From the NCBI GenBank assembly GCA_016710075.1, contig JADJLO010000042.1:1-17352 (forward strand): DNA of 17,352 bases, given 5' to 3'. Source of the stretch: Acidobacteriota bacterium. Lineage in GTDB: Bacteria; Acidobacteriota; Blastocatellia; RBC074. This document shows positions 8,557 to 17,352 of this stretch, in pieces. A model generated the notes under the pieces. It saw only the letters and a list, made by a program, of their open reading frames with translations, was not told where the DNA came from and did no database searches. A program made the translations under genes and the position numbers. Each line of letters opens with the position of its first letter. Within the stretch, counting starts at the first letter, position 1.

Positions 8557-9735
8557 TATTTCTTAAGCGCAGCTTTGGTCTTTTCGTAGGCCTCTTTGAA
8601 TTGAGGCAGACCGGCTGAACCAGGCACATCCGCAAGATACTTATCATAAGCGCGCAGCGATTCCTCGAATTTCTGCATGTCATAATAGAGCAGGCCGAGT
8701 TGAAATTGTACGATGGCCAGTCGCTTCCCGCCTTTTTGATAAGCCGAAATAAACGCCTGTTCCGCCTCCTCGGGTTTCTTCATCTGGATGAGGACGTTGG
8801 CGAGCATGAGCCAGGCCTCGGGCACGTTGGGCCCGTCGGGCTTTGCCGCAATGGCTTTTCGATCTCAGCCCTGGCGCCGATGTATCGCTCTTCTCGCACC
8901 AGGACACGGCTTAAAAGCAGATGTGCTTCGGCTCTGGGCGAGGCATCCAGATTCTTGTCCGCCAGCCATATGCGCAACTGCTCGCCTGCTTCATCCCACT
9001 GCTGCGCTCGCGTCAATGCATCTGCCAGCGGCAACCGTGCAATCGTGAAATCAGGATATGCATTTACCAGATAATTGAGAACCGCTACCGCCTGATTGTA
9101 TTTGCCCTGTCGATTCCAGGTCGATCCCAGATTGATCAACCCCGTCGGATATTTATGGCTGATCGTCAATGCCTGTATGAATGCCGCTGACGCCTCGTCA
9201 TACCGCTCATTGTTGAAATATTGCAGACCCAGATAATTAAGCAGCCTCATGTATTGCGGATAAAGCGACAGAGCCTTTGTCAGATCGCTGATCGTTGATC
9301 CCATGCTTCGGGTTTTCGCAGACTGAAGCGCCCCTTCGAAAATGGCCTTCGCCTCAGGCGGGACCTTCTCGTCAAACGAGGGCAGGATCGCTGCCGTTGC
9401 CGGCCTCGATTCCAGATCGAATTCCAGCGGCTGAGAAAATGGGTATGAATTCAGACCCGGAATCAGTTTTCCCATGGTCGTCATTCGTAACTCTTCTTGT
9501 CCGAGGGATGATGAATCGAATCTTTTTACTCCTTCCTGATTGTCGCCGAATATTTCTCTCGGTCACTCGTGAAGGTCTCCATGCGGGCGGGTTCCGGGTG
9601 AACGTTACTTCCTTTTGCGGAAGCATCCCTCCAGGCAGAAAGAACTGAACGCCGAGCGTTCTGTTCTATGTCCACCGGAACTCATCACAATCAACACCAG
9701 AATAGCAACCGCGATGTTTCCTCTCCTCTTCTCAT
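8556..9735 (-). CDS. Exported TPR protein with N-terminal beta-sandwich segment, frameshifted
   Basis: About 393 residues once joined. ATG 9735-9733 follows a purine-rich AGGGGAAGGA with suitable spacing. A hydrophobic signal-like stretch (NIAVAILVLIVMSSGG) comes next after a frame change, then GVQFFLPGGMLPQKEV, VTFTRN and RMETFTSDR in different frames, which resembles a carboxypeptidase-regulatory-like or Cna-B-like beta domain. From about 9535 the frame is clean: FDLESRPATAA, VPPEAKAIFEGALQSA, then TPR units such as DLTKALSLYPQYMRLLNYLG, LGLQYFNNERYDEASAAF, LGSTWNRQGKYNQAVAVL and ALTRAQQWDEAGEQL. A break near 8850-8870 leads into the last units (EAWLMLANVLIQMKKPEEAE, LGLLYYDMQKFEESLRAYD) and the stop TAG 8558-8556. 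TPRs bind other proteins; no partner can be named. The TPR part is certain, the N-terminal third less so. It probably shares a transcript with the MFS gene that follows. Confidence 0.75.
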
Positions 9736-9839
9736 AACAACAATCCTTCCCCTCTCGATGCAGCGATTTTTTTCTTTCTGGAAAATACGCAACTATCCCT
9801 AAAAACGAAAGAGGAAATCAAGCAAAACGAGATTAAGCC

Positions 9840-9874
9840 AAACGAGTTGGGACGCCTGCGATCCCAAATCGTTT
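9840..9874. repeat. Hairpin containing the GGGACGCCTGCGATCCC core
   Basis: AAACGAGTTGGGA (9840-9852) pairs with TCCCAAATCGTTT (9862-9874) with a single mismatch around a 9-base loop. The core (9849-9865) differs at one base from 7097-7113. The arm extension beyond the core is not shared with the 7.1-kb copy. It could act as a terminator or as part of the TPR promoter region. Confidence 0.6.
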
Positions 9875-9895
9875 TATCCAAATTCGCCAATCTAA

Positions 9896-9929
9896 TCCAG
9901 AAAAATGGAGAAGCTTGTCTTTTTCTGGA
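9896..9929. repeat. Perfect 10-bp inverted repeat in the divergent spacer
   Basis: TCCAGAAAAA (9896-9905) and its exact complement TTTTTCTGGA (9920-9929) flank a 14-base loop containing AAGCTT. A hairpin in a leader RNA or a dyad regulator site are both possible; nothing selects between them. Confidence 0.45.
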
Positions 9930-10158
9930 AGATGAAAATTCGCTAAGTATCCTGTTATCAATCATTAATTGGAGAGATTTAATGAGGCATAATTTTTGCA
10001 TCGGATTCATCGCTCTTCATTACGACTCCGACCACTTTAAATTAAGTTGAATAGATACTGATTAAAGCGCCGGAGAGATCCTAGTAAAACAAAAGACAAT
10101 TCGGAATCAGTACATACAGCTTTCGTATTAAGCGAGATCTCATCAGGAGGAAGATAAC

Positions 10159-13100
10159 ATGAAACGGAATATGCTTCGGCTCCTCATCAGCGTGACGATA
10201 ATGCTGGCGGCCGGCCTGGTTGCCTTTGCACAAACCTCGTCTATCTCCGGAGTCGTATCGGACCCGCAGGGTGCAGTGGTCGCCGGCGCGACGATCACTA
10301 TCAAGAGCAATTCAACCGGCGCCGAATTCAAAGTCGTCACCAGCGGCTCGGGGCTCTACACTGTGCCCGCACTTGGTGTCGGGCTTTACACCGTGACGAT
10401 TGAGGCCACAGGCTTCAAGAAGGCGGTGGTTCAGGATGTCAAGGTCGACGCGGCAGTTCCCGCGACGGTGAACGTATCGCTCGAAGTCGGTGCTCCATCA
10501 GAGTCTGTCATTGTCCAGGGTGGAGCAGAGGTGCTGCAGACCCAGTCGGCGGCAATCAGCACGACAATCACCGGGCGACAGATCACCGAGATCCCCTTCA
10601 CCTCGCGCGATGCGCTGGATCTGGTTCTGCTGCTTCCCGGTACGAACACGCCGGGCCGTCCTCGTACTTCCACCATCAACGGGCTTCCAAAGGGCGCGCT
10701 TAACATCACGATAGACGGCGTCAACGTTCAGGATAACGTTCTTAAATCGTCAGACGGATTTTTCACATATGTCCGCCCCCGCGTTGACGCAGTGGATGAA
10801 GTGACCGTCTCCACGGCATCACCGGGAGCCGAGAGCTCAGGTGAAGGCGCCGTGCAGATCAAGTTCGTGACGCGCTCGGGCTCCAATCAGTTCCATGGCA
10901 GTCTTTACGAGTATCACCGCAATCCTGCGTTGAATGCCAACTACTGGTTCAACAACCGCGACCTCAGGCCCGATGCCAAAACCGGCAGGGCTCCGCGCGA
11001 TCGAGTGTTGATCAACCAGTATGGTTTCCGTCTGGGCGGGCCGATCTGGCTACCGAAGAAGTTCTTCGGTCCGGCCGCGTTTGATGGCCGTGACAAGGCA
11101 TTCTTCTTCGTCAACTACGAAGAGTATCGAATTCCTGAAGCCGCATCGCGCCAGCGCACGATACTTACAGAAGCCGCGCGCCAGGGCAATTTCAAGTATG
11201 TCACTTCAACAGGCACCAACACCGTCAACCTTTACACGGTGGCGGCTGCGAATGGTCACACCGCGACACCCGATCCGACCATCGCCCAGTTGCTGCTCGA
11301 TATTCGCAATTCGACAGCTAGAACCGGTGGTATCACGGCGCTGACCGATCCCAACACTGAGCTCTTCAGCTTCCAGAACACCGGCGGTCAGTCTCGTTTC
11401 TTCCCGACAGTGCGCTTCGATCTCAATGACGAGCAAGCACAAGATCGAGAATGTCGGAATTACCAGAAATTCACCGGTGTTGTCGACTTCCTGAACTCAA
11501 CCGACCCGGCATTTCCGAACTTCCCCAACCAGGGATTCCAGGGGTCGAACCGTTTCTCGAACACGACCGCTCTCCGCTCGACATTCACCGACGGTCGTCA
11601 ATGAAGCCCGCTTCGGGCTGACGGGCGGCACGGTTCTGTTCTTCCCGAACGTCAACAGGGACAGTTTACCGGTTCGCTGGCCAATCAGGATGGATTCAGC
11701 ATCGGCATCGGCGCATGGCATCAGCGGCGCTACCGTTTCGACCGGCCCCAGCCGCAGAAACGCTCCTGTCTGGCAATTCTCGGATACATTGACCTGGACG
11801 AAGGGCTCGCATTCGATGAGCTTCGGCGGCTTTTTCCTCAGATTAATTGTGGAGTTGGTCTCAGACGCAGGTTCCGGAGCATCACGCTTGGAGTTGCTTC
11901 CGTCGATCCGGCCGATCTGATGTTCAACACCACCAACTTCCCCGGAGCGTCTGCCACAAACCTCGCCGCAGCAAGGGGGGCTTTATGCAACCCTGGTCGG
12001 GCGCGTGACTGCAATCTCGGCTTCGGCTGTTTGAGCGAAAAGAACAACCAGTACACGTATCTCGGCGAAAACGTCCAGCGTGGTCGACAGCGTGAATTCG
12101 CTCTTTTGCCCAGGATGCGTGGCGCGTGAATTCGAACCTGACAATCAATTACGGCATGCGTTGGGAGGTTCAAGCTGCCCGTTCTCCTCATTGAACGAGG
12201 TGCTTTCTCAGACCACTTTCGATGAGTTGTTCGGTATTTCTGCCCCGGCGGGCTCTTCAAGCCCGGCGCCAGCGGCGGCAAGGTGACGACATTCACCAGT
12301 TCAAGTCTTCCCAACGCCTATAACACCGACTATAAGAATTTTGCGCCTAGTCTTGGGTGGCCTGGTCGCCGGAATTTCAAGAACTCGTTGGGCAAATTCA
12401 TCTTCGTCAGGGCGGCCAACGGTTTTTCGTGGGGTTATTCGATTGCCTACAATCGTAGGGGATGAACGTTTTCCAGAGCATCTATGCCCATCCGGGGCGA
12501 CGATCGATGCCTCGCGCAACCTGACCCTTAACAATCTGGGTACGCTCCCGATTCTGTTCCGCAACAAGAACCAGTTGGCACAGCCTGCATTCCCGACCAC
12601 TCCGATCTATCCGAATGAAGGATTGATCACCAACTCGGCGAACGCCTTCAATCCGGACCTCAAGATTGGCTATGTCCAGTCCTGGAGCTTCGGCATTCAG
12701 CGTGAGATCAACCGTGATACGGCTATCGAGGTTCGCTATGTCGCCAAATCGCGGCGTCAAGCTGTGCGGCAGTACAACCTCAATGAAACCAACTTCATCG
12801 AGAACGGGTTCTGAACGAGTTCAAACTGGCGCAGGCCAACCTGGCGGCAAATATTGCCGGTGGTCGCAGGCAATACGTTCAGAATTTGCCGGAGCCGGCA
12901 CCGGCACGGTACCGCTTCCGATAATGCTGGCTTACTTCAGCGGTGTTGCGGCGGCCAATGCCGGCGATAGTACCCGCTATACCTCGACGCAGTTCGCTAA
13001 CGCGACCTTCGTCAATGCGCTGGCAGTGAATGGTCCTTCAGTGGGAACCTTCTCAAGCAACTTCACCAGCAATGCTACATTCAGGGGGAACGGTCTGGTA

Positions 13101-14037
13101 GCGGGTCTGCCGGCCAATTTCTTCCTGCTCAACCCTGGCAAACTGGGTGGCGCATGGTCGATCGAAAACAATGGCCGTACCTGGTACGACTCGATTCAGG
13201 TCGAACTCCGCCGTCGGCTCTCTCGTGGCCTGCTGGTTCAGGGCAACTAGTGTTTTCAAGAGCATTCAGCAATGCTTTTGCTCAGCTCGGCAGTTGCCGG
13301 CCAGCCCTCGACGCTACGTGATTTATCGTTGAGCAAGACCTTGTCGCCGTTTGCCGTGATTCATGCATTCAAGGCGAACTGGATATGGGAACTGCCCTTC
13401 GGCAAGAATCAGTGGATCGGCGGCGGCGCCGGAGCATTTCTCGATCGCATCATCGGCGGTTGGGCATTCCACGGCGCGGCCCGGATTCAATCCGGTACTC
13501 CGTTCAACAGGGCAACGTCCGTCTCGTCGGCATGACCCGCAACGATCTGCAGAAGGAAGTCAAAATGCGATTCAATGATGCCGCCAAGATCGCCTACTTC
13601 CTGCCGCAGGACATCATCGACAATACGATCAAGGCCTTCAACGTCAGCGCCACAACCGCTAACGGCTATGGCGCCCTGGGCGCTCCAAGCGGCCGTTACT
13701 TCGCTCCAGCCAGCGGAGGCAGTTGCATCGAAGCCTTCACGGGCCAGTGCGGTACGACCAACCTCGTGCTCTACGGTCCGAACTTTGCTCGCTATGACCT
13801 GAGCATCGTCAAGAAGACGAAGATCACCGAGACAGTGAACTTCGAATTCCGCGCCGAGTTCCTCAATGCCTTCAATCACATCAACTACATCGTCGGCAAT
13901 GCCGGTAACGATGTGAATACGCAGGCGGATTCGGCGGTCAGACCTTCGGTCAGGTGACCCAGGCCTATCGCGATACGTCAACTACAAACGATCCGGGCGG
14001 ACGCATGATTCAGTTCGTCGCTCGTATCAACTTCTAA
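10159..14037 (+). CDS. Oar-like TonB-dependent receptor with carboxypeptidase-regulatory-like domain, frameshifted
   Basis: About 1292 residues once joined. ATG 10159 follows AGGAGG (10145-10150). Residues 1-25 form a signal peptide (core ISVTIMLAAGLVAFA, ending AFAQ). Residues 26-115 form the carboxypeptidase-regulatory-like domain (SISGVVSDPQGAVVAGATIT ... GSGLYTVPALGVGLYTVTIEA). The plug follows, with TITGRQITEIPFTSRDALDL (about 137-156), INGLPKGALNITIDGVNVQD and FVTRSGSNQFHGSLYEYHR, then the beta-barrel. The chain ends in GRMIQFVARINF, with the terminal phenylalanine usual for outer-membrane barrels. Such receptors use TonB energy to import bulky ligands; the ligand is unknown. The frame is clean to about 11430, then breaks near 11430, 11600, 11660, 11720-11900, 11980, 12110-12270, 12310-12470, 12760-12900, 13250, 13510 and 13940, with barrel sequence such as NLTINYGMRWE and NRDTAIEVRYV continuing across frames. 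A strong terminator follows 14 bases after the stop. Confidence 0.9.
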
Positions 14038-14051
14038 AACCTGTCTTAAAT

Positions 14052-14101
14052 AAAAAAAGGGGCAGGATTAACAGAGTATTGTTAATCCTGCCCCTTTTTT
14101 T
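14052..14101 (+). terminator. Rho-independent terminator, perfect 22-bp stem
   Basis: The arms 14052-14073 and 14080-14101 are exact complements around a 6-base loop (GAGTAT). The stem core GGGGCAGGATTAACA is flanked by seven A on the left and seven T on the right, so it could end transcription in both directions. It lies 14 bases after the receptor stop codon. Confidence 0.95.
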
Positions 14102-14206
14102 ATCGCCAACAGTATTAGTCATCAGAGATAGACGGGTTCTCGACATTTTTCGAGTACAGGTGTATCAAATAGAAATTATGACCTTGATTTTCTATGGAGG
14201 TTGTTT

Positions 14207-14950
<744 letters not shown>

Positions 14951-14966
14951 AAAACAGGACAAAAGA

Positions 14967-14994
14967 CAAAGTTTAAAGTCCAAAGTTTAAAGTC
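14967..14994 (+). repeat. 7-base-period repeat, exact double 14-mer
   Basis: CAAAGTTTAAAGTC occurs twice in direct tandem (14967-14980 and 14981-14994), each being two heptamers. It starts 16 bases after the stop of the small exported protein, in sense orientation, and is the outer left arm of the nested inverted repeat. Confidence 0.85.
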
Positions 14995-15060
14995 TCCGTT
15001 GCGGAAAGTACAAAGCATGAACCGATGATGCGTGGATCATTGAAAACAGGCGGACTCCCT

Positions 15061-15085
15061 GGAGTGCGGCGACCTGTCGCCGCTT
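15061..15085 (+). repeat. GC-rich REP-like palindrome, copy 1
   Basis: A 25-base element opening GGAGT, with a perfect 8-bp stem GCGGCGAC (15066-15073) and GTCGCCGC (15076-15083) around CT, and ending TT. The same 25 bases recur inverted at 15158-15182 with one difference, located in the 2-base loop. Confidence 0.85.
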
Positions 15086-15157
15086 TGGTGGTCCGGTGCA
15101 CTCAAATGTTGAGAAAATCTATCCACCGCAAACCGCCCGATTTAACAGGACTTCTGG

Positions 15158-15182
15158 AAGCGGCGACAAGTCGCCGCACTCC
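15158..15182 (-). repeat. GC-rich REP-like palindrome, copy 2, inverted
   Basis: Stem arms GCGGCGAC (15160-15167) and GTCGCCGC (15170-15177) around AA. Together with copy 1 it forms a head-to-head pair with a 72-base spacer, the arrangement called REPIN when built by RAYT-type transposases. No RAYT gene is in the window. Confidence 0.85.
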
Positions 15183-15225
15183 ATGGAGGTCGCAAATTTG
15201 CCACTATCACCTGACTGGAAGCACC

Positions 15226-15262
15226 CTTTGGACTTTGGACTTTAGACTTTGGACTTTGGACC
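15226..15262 (-). repeat. 7-base-period repeat, inverted partner of 14967-14994
   Basis: Five near-identical heptamers GACTTTG (one is GACTTTA) on the plus strand, that is CAAAGTC on the minus strand. It mirrors the left outer arm and closes the nested element. Confidence 0.85.
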
Positions 15263-15509
15263 TCTTCCTGCCATTATAATTTTCTAAATCTTCAGAAAAC
15301 TAGATTTTGTCCAGAAATTTAGATGAGCGCTGTCTAATATTTATTCCCACCTCTCATAAACCTATTATTTTCAATACATGAAAAAGAGCTGGAGGCTGGC
15401 ACAAAATTTTGCATTTTGTTTTCTCTAAACCATTCTCAGTTAAACTGATAGCGCTTCATAAAATTTGTAAAAGCACAAATTATTAAAAAAAACAATGAGG
15501 AGACAATAT

Positions 15510-17352
15510 ATGAAGAGGTTTTTATTAGCGTCAATAGCTCTGATCATATTGGTCGCCACGGCAACAGCTCAGACCAACACCGGCCGATTGGTTGGAACGG
15601 TTTCGAGCGTTGATGGAGTGGTGGCAGGAGCTACAGACATCAGATACAAGGTAGGAAAGGAAAAGACCGTCACGACAGGTCAGACGGATCATTTGCCTTT
15701 CCGCAGTTGGAAGTCGGTACCTACACAGTCAAGGTATCGTCGGCAGGATTCAAGACATTTTCGGCGACCGAGTTGAAGATCGACATTGACGCGGTATTCG
15801 CTTCCGGTTCTTCTCGAAGTTGGAAACATTCAGAGTCGGTCACGGTAACGGCGGGTGTCGACGTGCTCAATGCGACGACAGGCGAGCTGAGCAATACGGT
15901 GAGCACCAAGCAGATCATCGAACTGCCGCTCAACGGGCGCAACCCGCTCAACCTGATTGCGTTGCAGCCGGGCGTTTCGAGCAACGGAGCGCAGAACACC
16001 TCGATCAACGGTCTGCGCACGTCGTTTACGAATATCACGCGTGACGGTCTGAACGTTCAGGACGGTTTCATCCGTTCGAATGCGACGGACTTCTCCCCCA
16101 ACCGTCCTTCGGTGGACAACACGGGCGAGTTCACGATTACGACGTCGAACTCCGGCGCCGACCAGAACGGCGGCGCGCAGGTTCGCCAGGTGACTCCCCG
16201 CGGAGAGAGCAAGTACCACGGTTCGGCGTTTATGTTCAACCGCGCCTCGGCGTTTGCCTCCAACAACTTTTTCAACAACCGCAACAACGTGCCGATCGCG
16301 TTCCTTAACCGCAACAATTTCGGCGGCAAGGTTCTAGGTCCGATGGCGCTGCCACGTTTCGGCCAGGGCGGCAAGTCCTGGATCAAAGACAAGGGTTTCT
16401 TCTTCTTCTCGTACGAAGGGCTGCGCACACGTCAGCAGACACTGCAGACGCGTACGATTCTGCTGCCGCAGGCGCGCACCGGTGTCTTTACGTACAACGA
16501 CAACGCCGGTGTCCGACGCACGGCCAATCTCTTCTCGCTGCTGCCGGCAGGTTCGGGCATCACCGGGATCGATCCGACGATTCAGACCAGGTTCCTGAAC
16601 AACCTGCCGACCGTTGGCAACCGCACCGATGTCGGTGATCAGATCAACACTACCGGCTTGAGCTTCAACCAGCAGTCGAATACGACCCGCAACGTTTACA
16701 CGACTCGTCTCGATTACGATATCAGCGAGAAGCACTCACTCAACGGAATTTACGACTACAACAAGGAAGCCAACAACCGTCCCGACGTCGACGGCGCACA
16801 GGGCTTCGGCACAAAGCCGGTTGTCGATCAGGATCGACCAACAAGCTGCTGGTCCTGGCCTATCGCTGGACACCGGGCGGACGGTTTACGAACGAGGTTC
16901 GCGGCGGCACATTCGCAGCGTCGTTCTCTACCGCCTGCAGGACAAGGCGGCTTTTTATGTCAACCCGACGGTCATCAGCAATCCTGAGGTGACGTTCCTC
17001 AAGCCGGGCCGCTTCACCCGTTACAGCAACTATCAGGACAATGCCGAGTGGAACTTCCGCAGTCACTCCATCCGCTTCGGTGGTCAGTTGCAGTTCCAGG
17101 ACGTCGACGCATACAACGAGGCCGGCATCGTCCCGACCTTCAATTTAGGCATCAACCCCAACACGCCTCAGTTCCTCGCGGCGAATTTCACCGGCGGCAT
17201 CAGCCAGGCTCAGCTTGGCGTGGCCAACGGATTGCTGGCACTGCTTGGCGGCATCGTCAGCAGCGGCAGCGCGTCATTCAACGTCGAGAGCAAGACAACA
17301 GGCTTCAAGCCGGTTCAGCGCTTTCAGGATTTCAGTTATGGAAACCACTCAT
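15510..17352 (+). CDS. Second Oar-like TonB-dependent receptor, C terminus outside the window, frameshifted
   Basis: ATG 15510 follows GAGGAG (15497-15502). Residues 1-21 are a signal peptide (FLLASIALIILVATATAQ). A carboxypeptidase-regulatory-like domain follows (TGRLVGTVSSVDGVVAGAT, then GSFAFPQLEVGTYTVKV and AGFKTF after a frame change near 15680). Next come LPVLLEVGNIQ (15810-15840, other frame) and the plug with TVSTKQIIELPLNGRNPLNL, the PLNGRN motif common in receptors of this type, then INGLRTSFTNITRDGLNVQD and HGSAFMFNRASAFASNNFFN. Barrel sequence continues to 16840, changes frame near 16840 and 16935, and is open again (NPEVTFLKPGRFTRYSNY ... SHSIRFGGQLQFQ) to the last base. About 615 of an expected 1100-1300 residues are present. 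It is a paralogue of the receptor at 10159-14037 with the same architecture but clearly different sequence, so probably a different ligand. Confidence 0.9.

Larger units (their letters stand above)
9736..10158. other. Divergent spacer between the TPR gene and the first receptor gene
   Basis: These 423 AT-rich bases hold two hairpins (listed separately) and presumably the promoters of both divergent genes. I see no consensus -35/-10 pair that I would defend. A 22-codon frame at 9982-10050 has a GGAGAG in front of its ATG but no other support. Longer open frames across it (for example minus-strand 10010 to 9732) have no recognisable domains. Confidence 0.6.
14951..15509. other. Repeat-rich spacer between the small exported protein and the second receptor
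   Basis: These 559 bases hold no gene that I can support. The first part (14967-15262) is a nested set of inverted repeats, listed separately. The rest (15263-15509) is AT-rich and should carry the promoter of the second receptor; it contains a small dyad TCAGTT-A-AACTGA (15436-15448) and a 7-bp hairpin, AATTTGT with ACAAATT (15462-15481), ending about 28 bases before the start codon. Confidence 0.7.

Noticed and set aside
9732..10010. Minus-strand frame of 92 codons in the divergent spacer
   Set aside because: It is AT-rich, crosses both hairpins, has no domain, and ends overlapping the TPR start codon. Chance frame.
15009..15279. Plus-strand frame of about 84 codons in the repeat spacer
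   Set aside because: It runs straight through the REP-like palindromes and heptamers, and its product is the translation of those repeats.

Overview
The window looks like a chromosomal piece from an Acidobacteriota-type bacterium, most likely class Blastocatellia. This is inferred from the gene content: very large TonB-dependent receptors with an N-terminal carboxypeptidase-regulatory-like domain, an exported Asp-box/VPS10-like propeller protein with glycine-rich tracts, and long intergenic spacers carrying short tandem repeats. No rRNA, tRNA, CRISPR array, transposase or phage gene was recognised.

Layout, left to right: (1) a minus-strand inner-membrane metal-dependent hydrolase of the YdjM/DUF457 type (about 1240 to 225); (2) a divergent spacer; (3) a plus-strand pair of exported proteins, an Asp-box/VPS10-like beta-propeller protein (1417-4854) and an alpha/beta-hydrolase of the CocE / alpha-amino-acid ester hydrolase type (5067 to about 6933); (4) a convergent junction, then a minus-strand pair, an exported TPR protein (9735-8556) followed by an MFS transporter of the anion:cation symporter family (8396 to about 7028); (5) a 423-base divergent spacer; (6) a plus-strand block of Oar-like TonB-dependent receptor (10159-14037), strong terminator, small exported protein of unknown function (14207-14950), repeat-rich spacer, and a second Oar-like receptor (15510 onward) that runs off the window.

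Functionally most products act at or beyond the cell envelope: two outer-membrane receptors, exported hydrolase and propeller proteins, an organic-anion importer and an exported TPR protein. This fits uptake and breakdown of external material, but the sequence does not name a substrate.

Nearly every gene is broken by one-base frame changes, and the protein stays recognisable across each break by switching frame. The indels hit all genes, including typical housekeeping-like envelope genes, and are uneven (2806-6150 is clean; 225-1240, 6150-8000 and 11430-13950 are dense). I read this as sequencing or assembly error rather than gene decay, so I give whole-gene spans joined across frames.

I found no convincing new multi-gene system. 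The most unusual content is the intergenic repeats: a 9-base-period family (unit ACGAAACAG), a 7-base-period family (CAAAGTC/TAAAGTC), a GC-rich REP-like palindrome present as an inverted pair, and a GGGACGCCTGCGRTCCC hairpin. Two of these families begin within about 15 bases of stop codons in the sense orientation, and two loci are built as nested inverted repeats.
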